A DNA stretch of 19,515 bases from SURF-43 sp964628985 (GTDB taxonomy: Bacteria > Chloroflexota > Dehalococcoidia > UBA2979): positions 1 to 19,515 of the forward strand of contig CAZVNJ010000040.1 of assembly GCA_964628985.1 (NCBI GenBank), read 5' to 3'. Of this stretch, positions 1 to 7,264 are shown one piece after another. The stretch's first letter is position 1, and each line of letters begins with the position of its first letter. The notes beneath the pieces are model-generated. The model saw only the letters and a program-made list of their open reading frames with translations, ran no database searches and was not told the DNA's origin. The position numbers and the translations under genes are program-made.

Positions 1-23
1 GCGCGGGCTGCCGCGGTGAATCC

Positions 24-29
24 AATATA
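24..29 (-). promoter_or_regulatory. possible -10 element beyond the transporter operon
   Basis: Read on the minus strand the hexamer is TATATT, an AT-rich island in very GC-rich DNA, lying about 60 bp past the dppC stop. It could be the -10 box of a gene that continues leftwards outside the window. No good -35 box sits 16-18 nt upstream, and no gene start is visible, so this is weak. The rest of bases 1-89 shows no gene and no convincing terminator. Confidence 0.2.
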
Positions 30-89
30 GCACGCACACTGATTCAGACCGCCGTTAGGGGAACCCCGATAGGGACGCCGCGGGAGGGC

Positions 90-1055
90 CTAGCGGCCTC
101 GGACGGCGTCGTTCAGCGCGTCCCCGAGAAGGGCGAACGCGAACAGGAGCAGGGTGATGATCACTCCCGGCACTAGGAGCAGGTGCGGGCTGGAGGCAAA
201 TGTCCGTGTGCCGGAACCCTCGAACAGCATCGCTCCGAAAGAGGCCGCCGGCGGCTGGACGCCAACCCCGAACCAGGTCAGCACAATCTCGGAGCCCGCG
301 ATACCCCCAAGGGTGGCGGAGAGCGACAGGATGATGAGGAAGGACACGTTCGGCAGGAGGTGTTGCAGGATGATCCGGCGTGGTGAGGCGCCCAGCGCCT
401 CGGCAGCCATGATGTAGTCCCGCTCGCGCAACTGCAGGACTTGCGCGCGGATGACTCGGGCAGTGCCCACCCAGAAGAAGAGGGAGAGTGCCGAGAAGAC
501 AAGCAGGTAGGAAGGGAACCCGGAGGCGACCAGTCCGTTGAGCGGCGTATGGTCCTCCACCCATCTCGTCCAGGCAGTGACCCGCTGTCCGAGCGTCGCG
601 TTGATCAGGATGAGCATGACCAGAGAGGGCAAGGACGAGAACACGTCACCCACGCGCATGATCAGGGTATCCACCCACCCGCCTCGATAGCCCGCCAACA
701 GGCCGAGGGTGTTCCCGATAACCAGGCCGCCCGAGAGCACTACCGCGGTGGTCACGATGATCGTGGTCCGCGACGAGTACATCGCGCGGCTCAACTGGTC
801 TCGGCCCAGCCGGTCTGTCCCCAGCAGGTGGTCGGCGCTCGGCCCCTCGACCGGTCGGTCGAGGTTCGTCTGTGTCGGCGAGTAGGGCGCGAGCAGCGGA
901 GCGAAGATCCCGGCACCGTAAATCACGCCGATGATCACCAGTGAACCCATGGCCAGACGCTTCTTGCGAAGCCGGTCCAGGACAATCCGCCACTCGCTGG
1001 TACCACCCACGACCTGCCGTGTGGCGACCTCGACGGCTGCGGTCGGAGCGGTCAT
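90..1055 (-). CDS. ABC transporter permease, DppC/OppC family
   Basis: Inner-membrane permease of a peptide/nickel-type (PepT family) ABC importer, 321 residues, a normal length. The N-terminal membrane segment is near residues 36-57. The family signature HLLGTDRLGRD is at 76-86, and the cytoplasmic EAA loop that contacts the ATPase is at about 217-236 (AAEALGASPRRI...LLPN). Several further hydrophobic segments follow to about 310. Its ATG overlaps the stop of the upstream DppB-like gene as ATGA, which points to translational coupling and equal amounts of the two permeases. It is the last visible gene of the binding protein-DppB-DppC unit. The substrate cannot be read from sequence: peptides are the default, but nickel, sugars or other oligomers occur in this family, so I give no gene symbol. 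Confidence 0.95.
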   Translation of the reverse strand: MTAPTAAVEVATRQVVGGTSEWRIVLDRLRKKRLAMGSLVIIGVIYGAGIFAPLLAPYSPTQTNLDRPVEGPSADHLLGTDRLGRDQLSRAMYSSRTTIIVTTAVVLSGGLVIGNTLGLLAGYRGGWVDTLIMRVGDVFSSLPSLVMLILINATLGQRVTAWTRWVEDHTPLNGLVASGFPSYLLVFSALSLFFWVGTARVIRAQVLQLRERDYIMAAEALGASPRRIILQHLLPNVSFLIILSLSATLGGIAGSEIVLTWFGVGVQPPAASFGAMLFEGSGTRTFASSPHLLLVPGVIITLLLFAFALLGDALNDAVRGR

Positions 1056-2035
1056 CCTCGTGACGACCCGACGCGTACTCGCGGATCGACGAATCCGTAG
1101 GCGATCTCGGCCAGGAGGTTCATGAGGACAAACGCCGCCGAGAAAATCACGGTGGTGGCGAGGATCACGTCGTAGTCGCGACTGACCACCGCCTCGAAGG
1201 TGAACCGTCCGATGCCGTTGATGCCGAGCAGGGTCTCCACGAACAGCGCGCCCTCGATGACGCCAGCGAGGGCGAACCCAATCACGGTGATGAGCGGCAG
1301 CAGCGAGTTCGGCAGGACGTGACGGAACTGCACGGCAGACTCGGACAGGCCCTTCGCCCGCGCCGTGCGCACGAAGTCCTCCAGGTTCACTTCCAGCGCG
1401 CTCACGCGCACGAGCCGGGCCACGGAGACGAAACCCGGGAGGGTGAACGCCACCAGCGGGATATACAGGTGCGGGTCAGGGATGGGGATTGCGACCACGT
1501 CGGCGATCCACCAGATCTCGAACACGCCGTCCCAGCCGCCGACCGGCAGCCAGTTCAGCTTCAGCCCGAACAGCCAGATCAAGGGCGGGATCACCACCAG
1601 CACCGGGATCGCCTGGAGGAACAACAGTGTCCCGATGATCGCCGGGTCGAGCCACGTCCCGGCGAACCTTGCCGCGAGGAGTCCCATGGGGATGCCGATG
1701 ACAAAGACGATCACGAGGGCGATCAGGCCGAGCTGGGCGGAGATCCACATCCGCGGAAAGATCAGTTCGGAGACCGAGAAGCCTTTCTGGAGGTAGGACT
1801 CGCCGAAGTCTCCCTGGACGGCCTTCTCCAGCCAACGCATGTACTGGACGACGACGTTCGAATCGAGGCCCCGGTCACGGCGGATCTGGTCAAGCACTTC
1901 TGGGTCACGGACCTGCCCTGCGGTCACGCTGATCGGGTCGCCCGGCCCGAACCGGGCGAGCGTAAAGGTGGCAAAGGAGACAATGAGCAGGACGACTGGC
2001 AGCCACAGAAGCCGCCGGACGACGTACGCGCCCAT
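1052..2035 (-). CDS. ABC transporter permease, DppB/OppB family
   Basis: Partner permease of the DppC-like protein, 327 residues. The start MGAYVVRRLLWLPVVLLIVS and the motif ARFGPGDP (27-34) are typical of DppB-type proteins. The EAA loop lies at about 222-243 (FVRTARAKGL...HVLPN). About six membrane helices are expected. The ATG at 2035 follows GGAGAGG with a 6-nt spacer, a strong ribosome binding site. It begins 30 bp after the binding-protein stop, and its own stop overlaps the next ATG by 4 bp, so the three genes read as one operon. The segment at about 160-185, rich in tryptophan (GGWDGVFEIWW), extends the extracellular loop between helices. The family call is secure; the substrate is unknown. 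Confidence 0.95.
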   Translation of the reverse strand: MGAYVVRRLLWLPVVLLIVSFATFTLARFGPGDPISVTAGQVRDPEVLDQIRRDRGLDSNVVVQYMRWLEKAVQGDFGESYLQKGFSVSELIFPRMWISAQLGLIALVIVFVIGIPMGLLAARFAGTWLDPAIIGTLLFLQAIPVLVVIPPLIWLFGLKLNWLPVGGWDGVFEIWWIADVVAIPIPDPHLYIPLVAFTLPGFVSVARLVRVSALEVNLEDFVRTARAKGLSESAVQFRHVLPNSLLPLITVIGFALAGVIEGALFVETLLGINGIGRFTFEAVVSRDYDVILATTVIFSAAFVLMNLLAEIAYGFVDPRVRVGSSRG

Positions 2036-2065
2036 GTCTGACCTCTCCGCCCTCGATGGCCTGCG

Positions 2066-3706
2066 CTATCGAGCCAGTTCCAGGAAACGAAGCCGCGGCA
2101 CCACCATCGGCGGCTCAAACCAGTTCTTCACGGCCTCCTTGGCCACGACGTGCGCCTGCTGGAAGTACAGCGGCAACCATGCAGCGTCGTCGACGATCTT
2201 CTTCTCCACCTCGCGATAGATCTCCAGGCGGCGGTTCGGGTTCGCCTCAATGCGGGCGGCATCCAGCAGCCGGTCCACCTCGGGGTTCTTGTAGCCCACG
2301 TCATTCAAGGGCGAGCCGGAGTGGAACTTCACGTCCAGGATGTCCTCCGGGTCTGGGTAGTCCATGATCCAGCCAGCGTTGAATGCCTGGAGTCGACCGG
2401 CATCCTGGTCTGCCAGGAATGTCGCGAAGTCCGTCTGCCGGATGCTGATGTTCAGCCCGATCTGCTTCCAGAGTTCGAGGAAGGCCTGCGTGTCGATGCC
2501 TGCCTCGGCGCCGGCGCCGACCTCGGTGATCTCAATCGGTGGCATCTTCCCGGCGTACTTGGACTTCGCCAGTTCCGCCTTTGCTGCTTCGAGGTTGTAC
2601 TGGAGCGTCTTGTCTTCCGGCGTATACCCCGGCATCTGCGGCATGAGGATGCCGGTGGCTGGTTGCAGCATGTTCTTGAAGGTGACCTCGGCTACGCGTT
2701 TTCGGTCGATCGCGAGCCCCATCGCCCGGCGGACCGCTCGGTCGTCAAAGGGCGGCACGCTGGTGTTGAAGGCGATGTAGGCGATTGAGAACTGCGGCCA
2801 GGCCTTGTAGACCTTGTTCAGGTCGCTCTTCGGGTCGCGCGCCCGGTCGATGTCGTTGACCGAGATGCCGGCGACGTCCAGTTCGTTGTTCTCAAATCTG
2901 GTGAGCGCCGATCCGCCAGAGAGGAGGTAGTTAACCTCTCGCAACTTCGGCGCGCCCAGGTAGAACTTCGCGTTCGCCTCCAGGACGATGCGCTCGCCGA
3001 GGCGCCATTCCATCAGCTTGTACGGGCCAGTGCCGTTGGGACGACGCGACCAGTTGCGGGGGTTGCTCTCGATCTGCGCCTTGTCGACCACGAAGGCAGT
3101 GGGGTAGGTCAGTTTGGCGAGGAAGTACGGCTTTGCCGCATCGATCGTGATCCGCACATGCCGCTCGTCAATGACCTCGACGCCTCGGACGTCCTTGGCG
3201 AGGCCGGCGAAGCGCTCACGCACCCCCACGATGTCACCGAGGTAGGCGATGGCGGTGGGTGAGGCGAGCTCCTTCGAAGCCGCGCGCTCGATGGAGTACT
3301 TGACGTCGGCCGCCGTGACCTTGCGCCCGGAGTGGAAGGTGGCGTCCTGCCGCAGCGTAAACGTGTACTGCTTGCCGTCCGCCGAGACATCCACCTTCTC
3401 CGCAAGGTCCATGGCGATGTCGAGCTCGGGCGACAGCGTGACGAGCCCGCTATAGATCTCGACGATGTACTCGGCTGAGGTGGCGTCACCTGCGATGTGA
3501 GGATCGAGGGTGACCGGATCACTCCCGGGGAGACGGAGGACGCCGCGGGCGTCGCCTCCGCCGCCACTACCACCGCCGCTCCCGGCACTGGTGGTCCCGT
3601 CATCGCTCTTCCCCCCGAGGAGGAGGACCGCTGACAGCCCGCCCACCACGAGGACCAGCGCGGCAAGGACGCCGAGGAGCACGGCGAGCAGTCGATTCTG
3701 GCTCAT
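2066..3706 (-). CDS. ABC transporter substrate-binding protein, family 5 (peptide/oligomer)
   Basis: Extracytoplasmic solute-binding protein (SBP_bac_5 type), 546 residues, the receptor for the adjacent permeases. Residues 7-31 form one long hydrophobic helix. A Gly/Ser-rich linker follows (about 38-52), then the binding domain from about 55, opening with LPGSDPVTLDPH and carrying the family region YTFTLRQDATFHSGRKVTAADVKYS. I see no lipobox cysteine and no Cys anywhere in the protein, so it looks membrane-tethered through an uncleaved N-terminal helix with a flexible linker rather than lipidated. Cleavage as a secreted protein cannot be excluded. It is first in the transporter operon. A possible promoter and an inverted repeat lie in the 97-bp gap before it. 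Confidence 0.95.
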   Translation of the reverse strand: MSQNRLLAVLLGVLAALVLVVGGLSAVLLLGGKSDDGTTSAGSGGGSGGGGDARGVLRLPGSDPVTLDPHIAGDATSAEYIVEIYSGLVTLSPELDIAMDLAEKVDVSADGKQYTFTLRQDATFHSGRKVTAADVKYSIERAASKELASPTAIAYLGDIVGVRERFAGLAKDVRGVEVIDERHVRITIDAAKPYFLAKLTYPTAFVVDKAQIESNPRNWSRRPNGTGPYKLMEWRLGERIVLEANAKFYLGAPKLREVNYLLSGGSALTRFENNELDVAGISVNDIDRARDPKSDLNKVYKAWPQFSIAYIAFNTSVPPFDDRAVRRAMGLAIDRKRVAEVTFKNMLQPATGILMPQMPGYTPEDKTLQYNLEAAKAELAKSKYAGKMPPIEITEVGAGAEAGIDTQAFLELWKQIGLNISIRQTDFATFLADQDAGRLQAFNAGWIMDYPDPEDILDVKFHSGSPLNDVGYKNPEVDRLLDAARIEANPNRRLEIYREVEKKIVDDAAWLPLYFQQAHVVAKEAVKNWFEPPMVVPRLRFLELAR

Positions 3707-3768
3707 GACGAACCTGGCCTTCCGGGCGTGCGCCGCGCTGTCGCCGCGGCGCCGCTTGGGGGCGGAGC

Positions 3769-3796
3769 GTCAGCAGCATATATCAGCGGGGCTGAC
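3769..3796 (-). promoter_or_regulatory. AT-rich -10 region inside an inverted repeat, upstream of the transporter operon
   Basis: The gap between aspS and the binding-protein gene holds GTCAGC (3769-3774) and GCTGAC (3791-3796), a perfect 6-bp inverted repeat around a TATATA core. On the minus strand this core offers TATATG or TATGCT as a -10 box about 70 nt before the ATG. A nested repeat, TCAGC-GGG-GCTGA (3783-3795), could form a small hairpin after aspS. Readings: operator plus promoter for the transporter, or a weak aspS terminator with no U-run. No good -35 box is seen. Confidence 0.35.
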
Positions 3797-3803
3797 GGAG
3801 TGG

Positions 3804-5651
3804 TTACGTCGCTGTGTCTGCCCCGGATGCCTCGGCGCGCTGCTGGGCCAGGGCCTCTTCCGCGTCCGGCGCGAGCCGGATGTGGACGTCCCTCAACTGT
3901 CGCTCCGAGACCGGAGCCGGCGCGCCAGTCATCGGGTCGCCGGCGGACTTGGTCTTCGGGAACGCGATGACCTCACGGATGTCTCGTTCGCCCGCGAACA
4001 GAGCGACCGTGCGGTCGATGCCCGGCGCGATCCCCCCGTGCGGGGGGGCGCCATAAGAGAACGCCTCCAACATGTGCCCGAACTTCAGCCTCGCCTCGTC
4101 CAGTGTCAGACCGAGGGTCCGCAACACAGCCAGCTGGACCTCCCGCGAGTGGATACGGATCGAGCCAGACCCGATCTCCTGGCCGTTGCAGACCAGGTCA
4201 TATGCATGCGAGCGCACGCTGCCCGGGTCGCTCTCCAGCAGCCCGATGTCGTCCGTGAACGGGGAGGTGAACAGATGGTGGACGGCGCTCCACTTCTCCT
4301 CGTCTGCGTCCCACTCAAAGGCGGGGAACTGGGTGACGAACAGAAACGCCAGCGTGGACGGGTCAGCGAGCCCTCGCTGTTCCGCCACGGTCCGCCGGAG
4401 GACGTCGAGCACCTTCGAGGTGAGCGCGTCCGGACCGGCTGCGACCAGCAGCAGATCCCCGCGCTGCGCCCCACACGCCCGGCCAAGCGCCGCCGCCTGG
4501 TCCGGTGTGAAGAACCGAGACGCCGGGGACTTCACATCCTCGGCGGACAGGCCGTCCAGCGGGCCTGAACCTCCGAACTGGAACCACACGATTCCGGACG
4601 CGCCCGCTGCGCGAGCGAGGTCGACGTACTCGTCCAGCCCGCGCCGGGCGACGTCAGCCCCTCCGGGCACGGCGATCGCGCGCACGCGGCCGCCTGCTTC
4701 CACTGCCTGGGTAAAGACACGGAACTCGGAGCCACGCACCAGGTTCGTCAGGTCGTGCAACTCGAGGCCGTAGCGGAGGTCTGGCTTGTCTGATCCGTAG
4801 CGCTCCATCACCTCGGAGTAGGTGAACCGAGGGAACCGGGCGGGGACCGTCCATTCCGGACGCACTTCCTCGGCGAGTCGGTGGTAGAGCGCCTCGGTGA
4901 GGTCCAGGATGTCAGACTCCTCGACGAAGGCCATCTCGACGTCCAACTGAGTGAACTCCGGCTGCCGGTCTGCGCGCAGGTCCTCATCGCGATAGCAGCG
5001 CGCGATCTGGAAGTAGCGGTCGACACCGCCCACCATCAGCAGTTGCTTCCACTGCTGCGGGCTCTGAGGCAACGCATAGAACGAGCCAGGGTGCACTCGG
5101 CTGGGGACGAGGTAGTCGCGCGCACCCTCGGGCGTCGCGAGGTTGAGGACCGGGGTCTCGACTTCGATGAAGCCGCGCTCGTCCATGAAGTCACGCATCA
5201 ACTTCACGATGCGATGACGCAGGCGGAGATTGCCCGCCATCCGCTCGCGGCGCAGGTCCAGGTAGCGGTAGCGGAGCCGCGTCATCTCATCGACGTTGGT
5301 CTCTTGATTGACCGGGAACGGAGGTGTCTCGGCCGAGTTCAGGATCTCCGCCCAGGCGGCGAGGACTTCCACCGCACCCGTTGGCAAGTCGCTGTTCTCG
5401 GTGCCCGCGCGGCGAAGGGTCACGTCGCCTCGCACCCGCAGGACATATTCGCTGCGGACCTCGGACGCGATGGCTGCCGCGGCGGGCGCCTGATCCGGGT
5501 GGAATACCACCTGCACGAGGCCAGTCGAGTCACGCAGGTCAATGAAGATCAGGCCGCCGTGATCGCGGCGACGGTGCACCCACCCGGCAAGCGTCACCTG
5601 CTCGCCGGCGTGCTCGGCGCGCAACTCTCCGCACCCGTGACTCTTCAGCAC
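3804..5651 (-). CDS. aspS: aspartyl-tRNA synthetase, bacterial type
   Basis: Charges tRNA-Asp with aspartate in the cytoplasm; 615 residues with the bacterial architecture. The order is an N-terminal OB-fold anticodon domain (about 1-105, with WVHRRRDHGG at 24-33), class II motif 1 near 155-169 (FMDERGFIEVETPVL), and motif 2 at about 214-237 (FQIARCYRDED...QPEFTQLD). The GAD insertion spans about 290-420, and motif 3 is GGIAPGIDRTVALFAG (539-554). The start is GTG, chosen because MLKSHGCGELRAEH matches the usual AspRS N-terminus and GAGGTG lies 5 nt before it. His31 and the nearby glycines resemble non-discriminating AspRS enzymes that also charge tRNA-Asn; that is inference. It lies 83 bp downstream of the PPOX gene and may share its transcript. 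Confidence 0.99.
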   Translation of the reverse strand: MLKSHGCGELRAEHAGEQVTLAGWVHRRRDHGGLIFIDLRDSTGLVQVVFHPDQAPAAAAIASEVRSEYVLRVRGDVTLRRAGTENSDLPTGAVEVLAAWAEILNSAETPPFPVNQETNVDEMTRLRYRYLDLRRERMAGNLRLRHRIVKLMRDFMDERGFIEVETPVLNLATPEGARDYLVPSRVHPGSFYALPQSPQQWKQLLMVGGVDRYFQIARCYRDEDLRADRQPEFTQLDVEMAFVEESDILDLTEALYHRLAEEVRPEWTVPARFPRFTYSEVMERYGSDKPDLRYGLELHDLTNLVRGSEFRVFTQAVEAGGRVRAIAVPGGADVARRGLDEYVDLARAAGASGIVWFQFGGSGPLDGLSAEDVKSPASRFFTPDQAAALGRACGAQRGDLLLVAAGPDALTSKVLDVLRRTVAEQRGLADPSTLAFLFVTQFPAFEWDADEEKWSAVHHLFTSPFTDDIGLLESDPGSVRSHAYDLVCNGQEIGSGSIRIHSREVQLAVLRTLGLTLDEARLKFGHMLEAFSYGAPPHGGIAPGIDRTVALFAGERDIREVIAFPKTKSAGDPMTGAPAPVSERQLRDVHIRLAPDAEEALAQQRAEASGADTAT

Positions 5652-5680
5652 CTGGACACCTCGCGGCCGCCCCCCGGCAA

Positions 5681-5695
5681 CGCACCGAGGGTGCG
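5681..5695 (-). terminator. small GC hairpin between the PPOX gene and aspS
   Basis: CGCACC and GGTGCG form a 6-bp perfect stem with a 3-nt loop in the 83-bp gap upstream of aspS. There is no U-run behind it on the minus strand (TTGCCGGGG follows), so it may attenuate, stabilise the 5' end, or mean nothing in such GC-rich DNA. The gap is too short for a T-box leader. Confidence 0.2.
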
Positions 5696-5734
5696 CCGAA
5701 GTGTCGCACGCCCGGACGGGAGGTTCGAGGCGCG

Positions 5735-6142
5735 CTAGTTGTTGCCGAACACCCGGTCCGGCGTGACCTTCAAGACGACGCGCTTGGCCTCGTCCAGTTG
5801 CTTCGAGAACGCGGCCATGTCGGCGTCAGGCGGCAGCGGGTTCCCCATCCCGGCGCGGATCCAGGCGATGCGCTCGTCCCGGAGCGGGCCTCCCGGAATG
5901 CCCTCCACCGTCCCGTAGATGATGAGTTGCTTCCGGCCGTCCGGGATGAGCATCGCCACCCTGGGTTGTCGCTGCGTGTTGGTCCACTTCGCACGGTCAC
6001 TGGTGACGGAGATGTAGAGGTGGGCGCCGTCGAAGCGATAGTTGACCGTGGAGATCTGCGGCGAGCCGTCACGCCGGCCGGTCGCGAGGACCGCCAGCTG
6101 GTGGCCTTCCAGGTACTCTCGCTGCTCGTCTGTGAGCTCCAT
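5735..6142 (-). CDS. PPOX-class flavin/F420-dependent oxidoreductase-like protein
   Basis: A 135-residue single-domain protein of the pyridoxamine 5'-phosphate oxidase-like split-barrel fold, closest in pattern to the small class of probable F420-dependent enzymes. Visible family features are LAVLATGRRDGSPQISTVNYRFDG (start of the barrel, about 16-39), the strand LYISVTSDRAKWTNTQRQPRVAMLI (about 42-66) whose basic residues usually contact cofactor phosphate, and LIIYGTVEG (73-81). FMN, F420 or heme-degradation roles all occur in the fold and the sequence does not decide between them. GAGGAGG sits 5 nt before the ATG, a near-ideal ribosome binding site. It lies between the DUF2157 gene (36-bp gap) and aspS, all in the same direction. 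Confidence 0.88.
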   Translation of the reverse strand: MELTDEQREYLEGHQLAVLATGRRDGSPQISTVNYRFDGAHLYISVTSDRAKWTNTQRQPRVAMLIPDGRKQLIIYGTVEGIPGGPLRDERIAWIRAGMGNPLPPDADMAAFSKQLDEAKRVVLKVTPDRVFGNN

Positions 6143-6178
6143 CGCCGCCTCCTCGTCCCGCCCGTCCGAGCCGCGAGG

Positions 6179-7189
6179 CTACCGCCCGAAGCGAAGGCGG
6201 CGCCACCCGCCGCGTTGCGCCACTGTCCCACCGAGTGCGGTGCCCAGACCGACGAGGGCCAGGATGATGATCGCTGCGAGCGCACCGTCGAACGTCCGGA
6301 ACACCACGATTCCGATGTACTCGTAGAGCGTGATCGCAGCGAAGACAACCGCAATCCGCTGGCGCGATGCGACCCCGGCGACGGCCAACGCGACCGTGTA
6401 GGCGAACAGCATGCCCTCGTACGCGCCGCCCTCGCCGATCGCCAGCACCACTGCCGCGACGTTCGCGATGCCCAGCGCGCCGATCTCCCACCAGGCCCGT
6501 GCGGCACGGTCCAGGCGCAACGTCTCCTGGTTGAACACAAGGGCGGCGAGGGCAAAGCCGGCGACGACCATCACCTGGGCGCCGGCCACACCCGGGGACT
6601 CCTCCTCGGCGTTCCCCACCCACCAGCCGAGCATCCCTGCGCCCCAGGCCAGGGCTACCGGGACGCCAAGGGCCGCCAGTGGGGCCGGGATCACCCTTGC
6701 CGCCACGTAGCCGGCGGAGGCCCCCACGAGCGACGTGACGACGAACATGAGCCGCATCTGGCCGGGCGTTGAGTCATCGCCCAACCAGTCCACCGACGCG
6801 AACGCCTGAAGCGAGGCTGCGTACCAGAGCACCGCCGCCCCGAACCCAAGCGCATCTGCAGCCGGTGAGCCACCCGCGGCCCGCCCCAGCACCCACGCGA
6901 GCGCGCTCCATCCGGCTGCGATGGCCACCATCAGCGCAAACCGCGCCCCCTCGGAGAGGTCACCGAGGACCGTGACATAGAGGCCGAGGACCGCCCCAAG
7001 CGCGACCAGCGAGCCGGCATACTGCAGCAGCACACCACCGCTCACACCGCCGAAATTCGTCGCCGGCTCATCGCCCCGGCGGGCCGCCTCGTGGGCCGCG
7101 ATCGCCTCGCCCTGCTCCGTGGAGATCAGGCCATGCTCCGCCCAGCGGTCCAGAGACTCTTGCAGTTCTCGCTCGGAGATCGTGCTCAC
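6179..7189 (-). CDS. DUF2157 multi-pass membrane protein, function unknown
   Basis: A 336-residue protein with a soluble helical N-terminus (1 to about 48; STISERELQESLDRWAEHGL) typical of DUF2157 proteins, followed by about ten hydrophobic segments from about 52 to the C-terminus, several rich in Gly, Ala and Trp. It is probably an inner-membrane protein with no known catalytic residues. I chose the GTG at 7189 because the reading frame remains open far upstream only as an antisense overlap of hemW, and homologues start at this amphipathic helix. TAGGAT lies 7 nt before the GTG, so the mRNA may be leaderless, though its AGGA could also serve as a ribosome binding site. It diverges from hemW and is probably co-transcribed with the PPOX gene. 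Confidence 0.85.
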   Translation of the reverse strand: MSTISERELQESLDRWAEHGLISTEQGEAIAAHEAARRGDEPATNFGGVSGGVLLQYAGSLVALGAVLGLYVTVLGDLSEGARFALMVAIAAGWSALAWVLGRAAGGSPAADALGFGAAVLWYAASLQAFASVDWLGDDSTPGQMRLMFVVTSLVGASAGYVAARVIPAPLAALGVPVALAWGAGMLGWWVGNAEEESPGVAGAQVMVVAGFALAALVFNQETLRLDRAARAWWEIGALGIANVAAVVLAIGEGGAYEGMLFAYTVALAVAGVASRQRIAVVFAAITLYEYIGIVVFRTFDGALAAIIILALVGLGTALGGTVAQRGGWRRLRFGR

Positions 7190-7196
7190 GCGGTCA

Positions 7197-7202
7197 ATCC
7201 TA
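7197..7202 (-). promoter_or_regulatory. candidate -10 box (TAGGAT) for the DUF2157 gene
   Basis: Read on the minus strand, TAGGAT ends 7 nt before the GTG, the distance expected if transcription starts at the first base of the start codon. No recognisable -35 box. The AGGA within it could alternatively be a Shine-Dalgarno element 8 nt from the GTG. Confidence 0.4.
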
Positions 7203-7252
7203 TCGCGCCCTGCGATCGGTGAAGCCGGATGGAGCGCGGATAGGGCGGCTGT

Positions 7253-7258
7253 TACCCT
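7253..7258 (+). promoter_or_regulatory. candidate -10 box (TACCCT) for the hemW-selB operon
   Basis: TGT-TACCCT fits an extended -10 element (TGn-TAnnnT). It ends 6 nt before the hemW ATG and no Shine-Dalgarno sequence precedes that ATG, so the hemW transcript may be leaderless. No clear -35 box. Together with the minus-strand box at 7197-7202 it gives back-to-back promoters in 75 bp. Confidence 0.45.
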
Positions 7259-7264
7259 CGGCGC

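Noticed and set aside
57..66. GGGG-AA-CCCC as a terminator after dppC
   Set aside because: A 2-nt loop cannot form a stable terminator hairpin and there is no U-run.
3707..3803. selC or another tRNA gene in the 97-bp gap
   Set aside because: No acceptor stem or T-arm consensus (GGTTCGA-like) is visible; the hairpins are short and do not form a cloverleaf.
5652..5734. T-box leader before aspS
   Set aside because: The gap is 83 bp, too short for a T-box, and I see no T-box-like conserved sequence or terminator.
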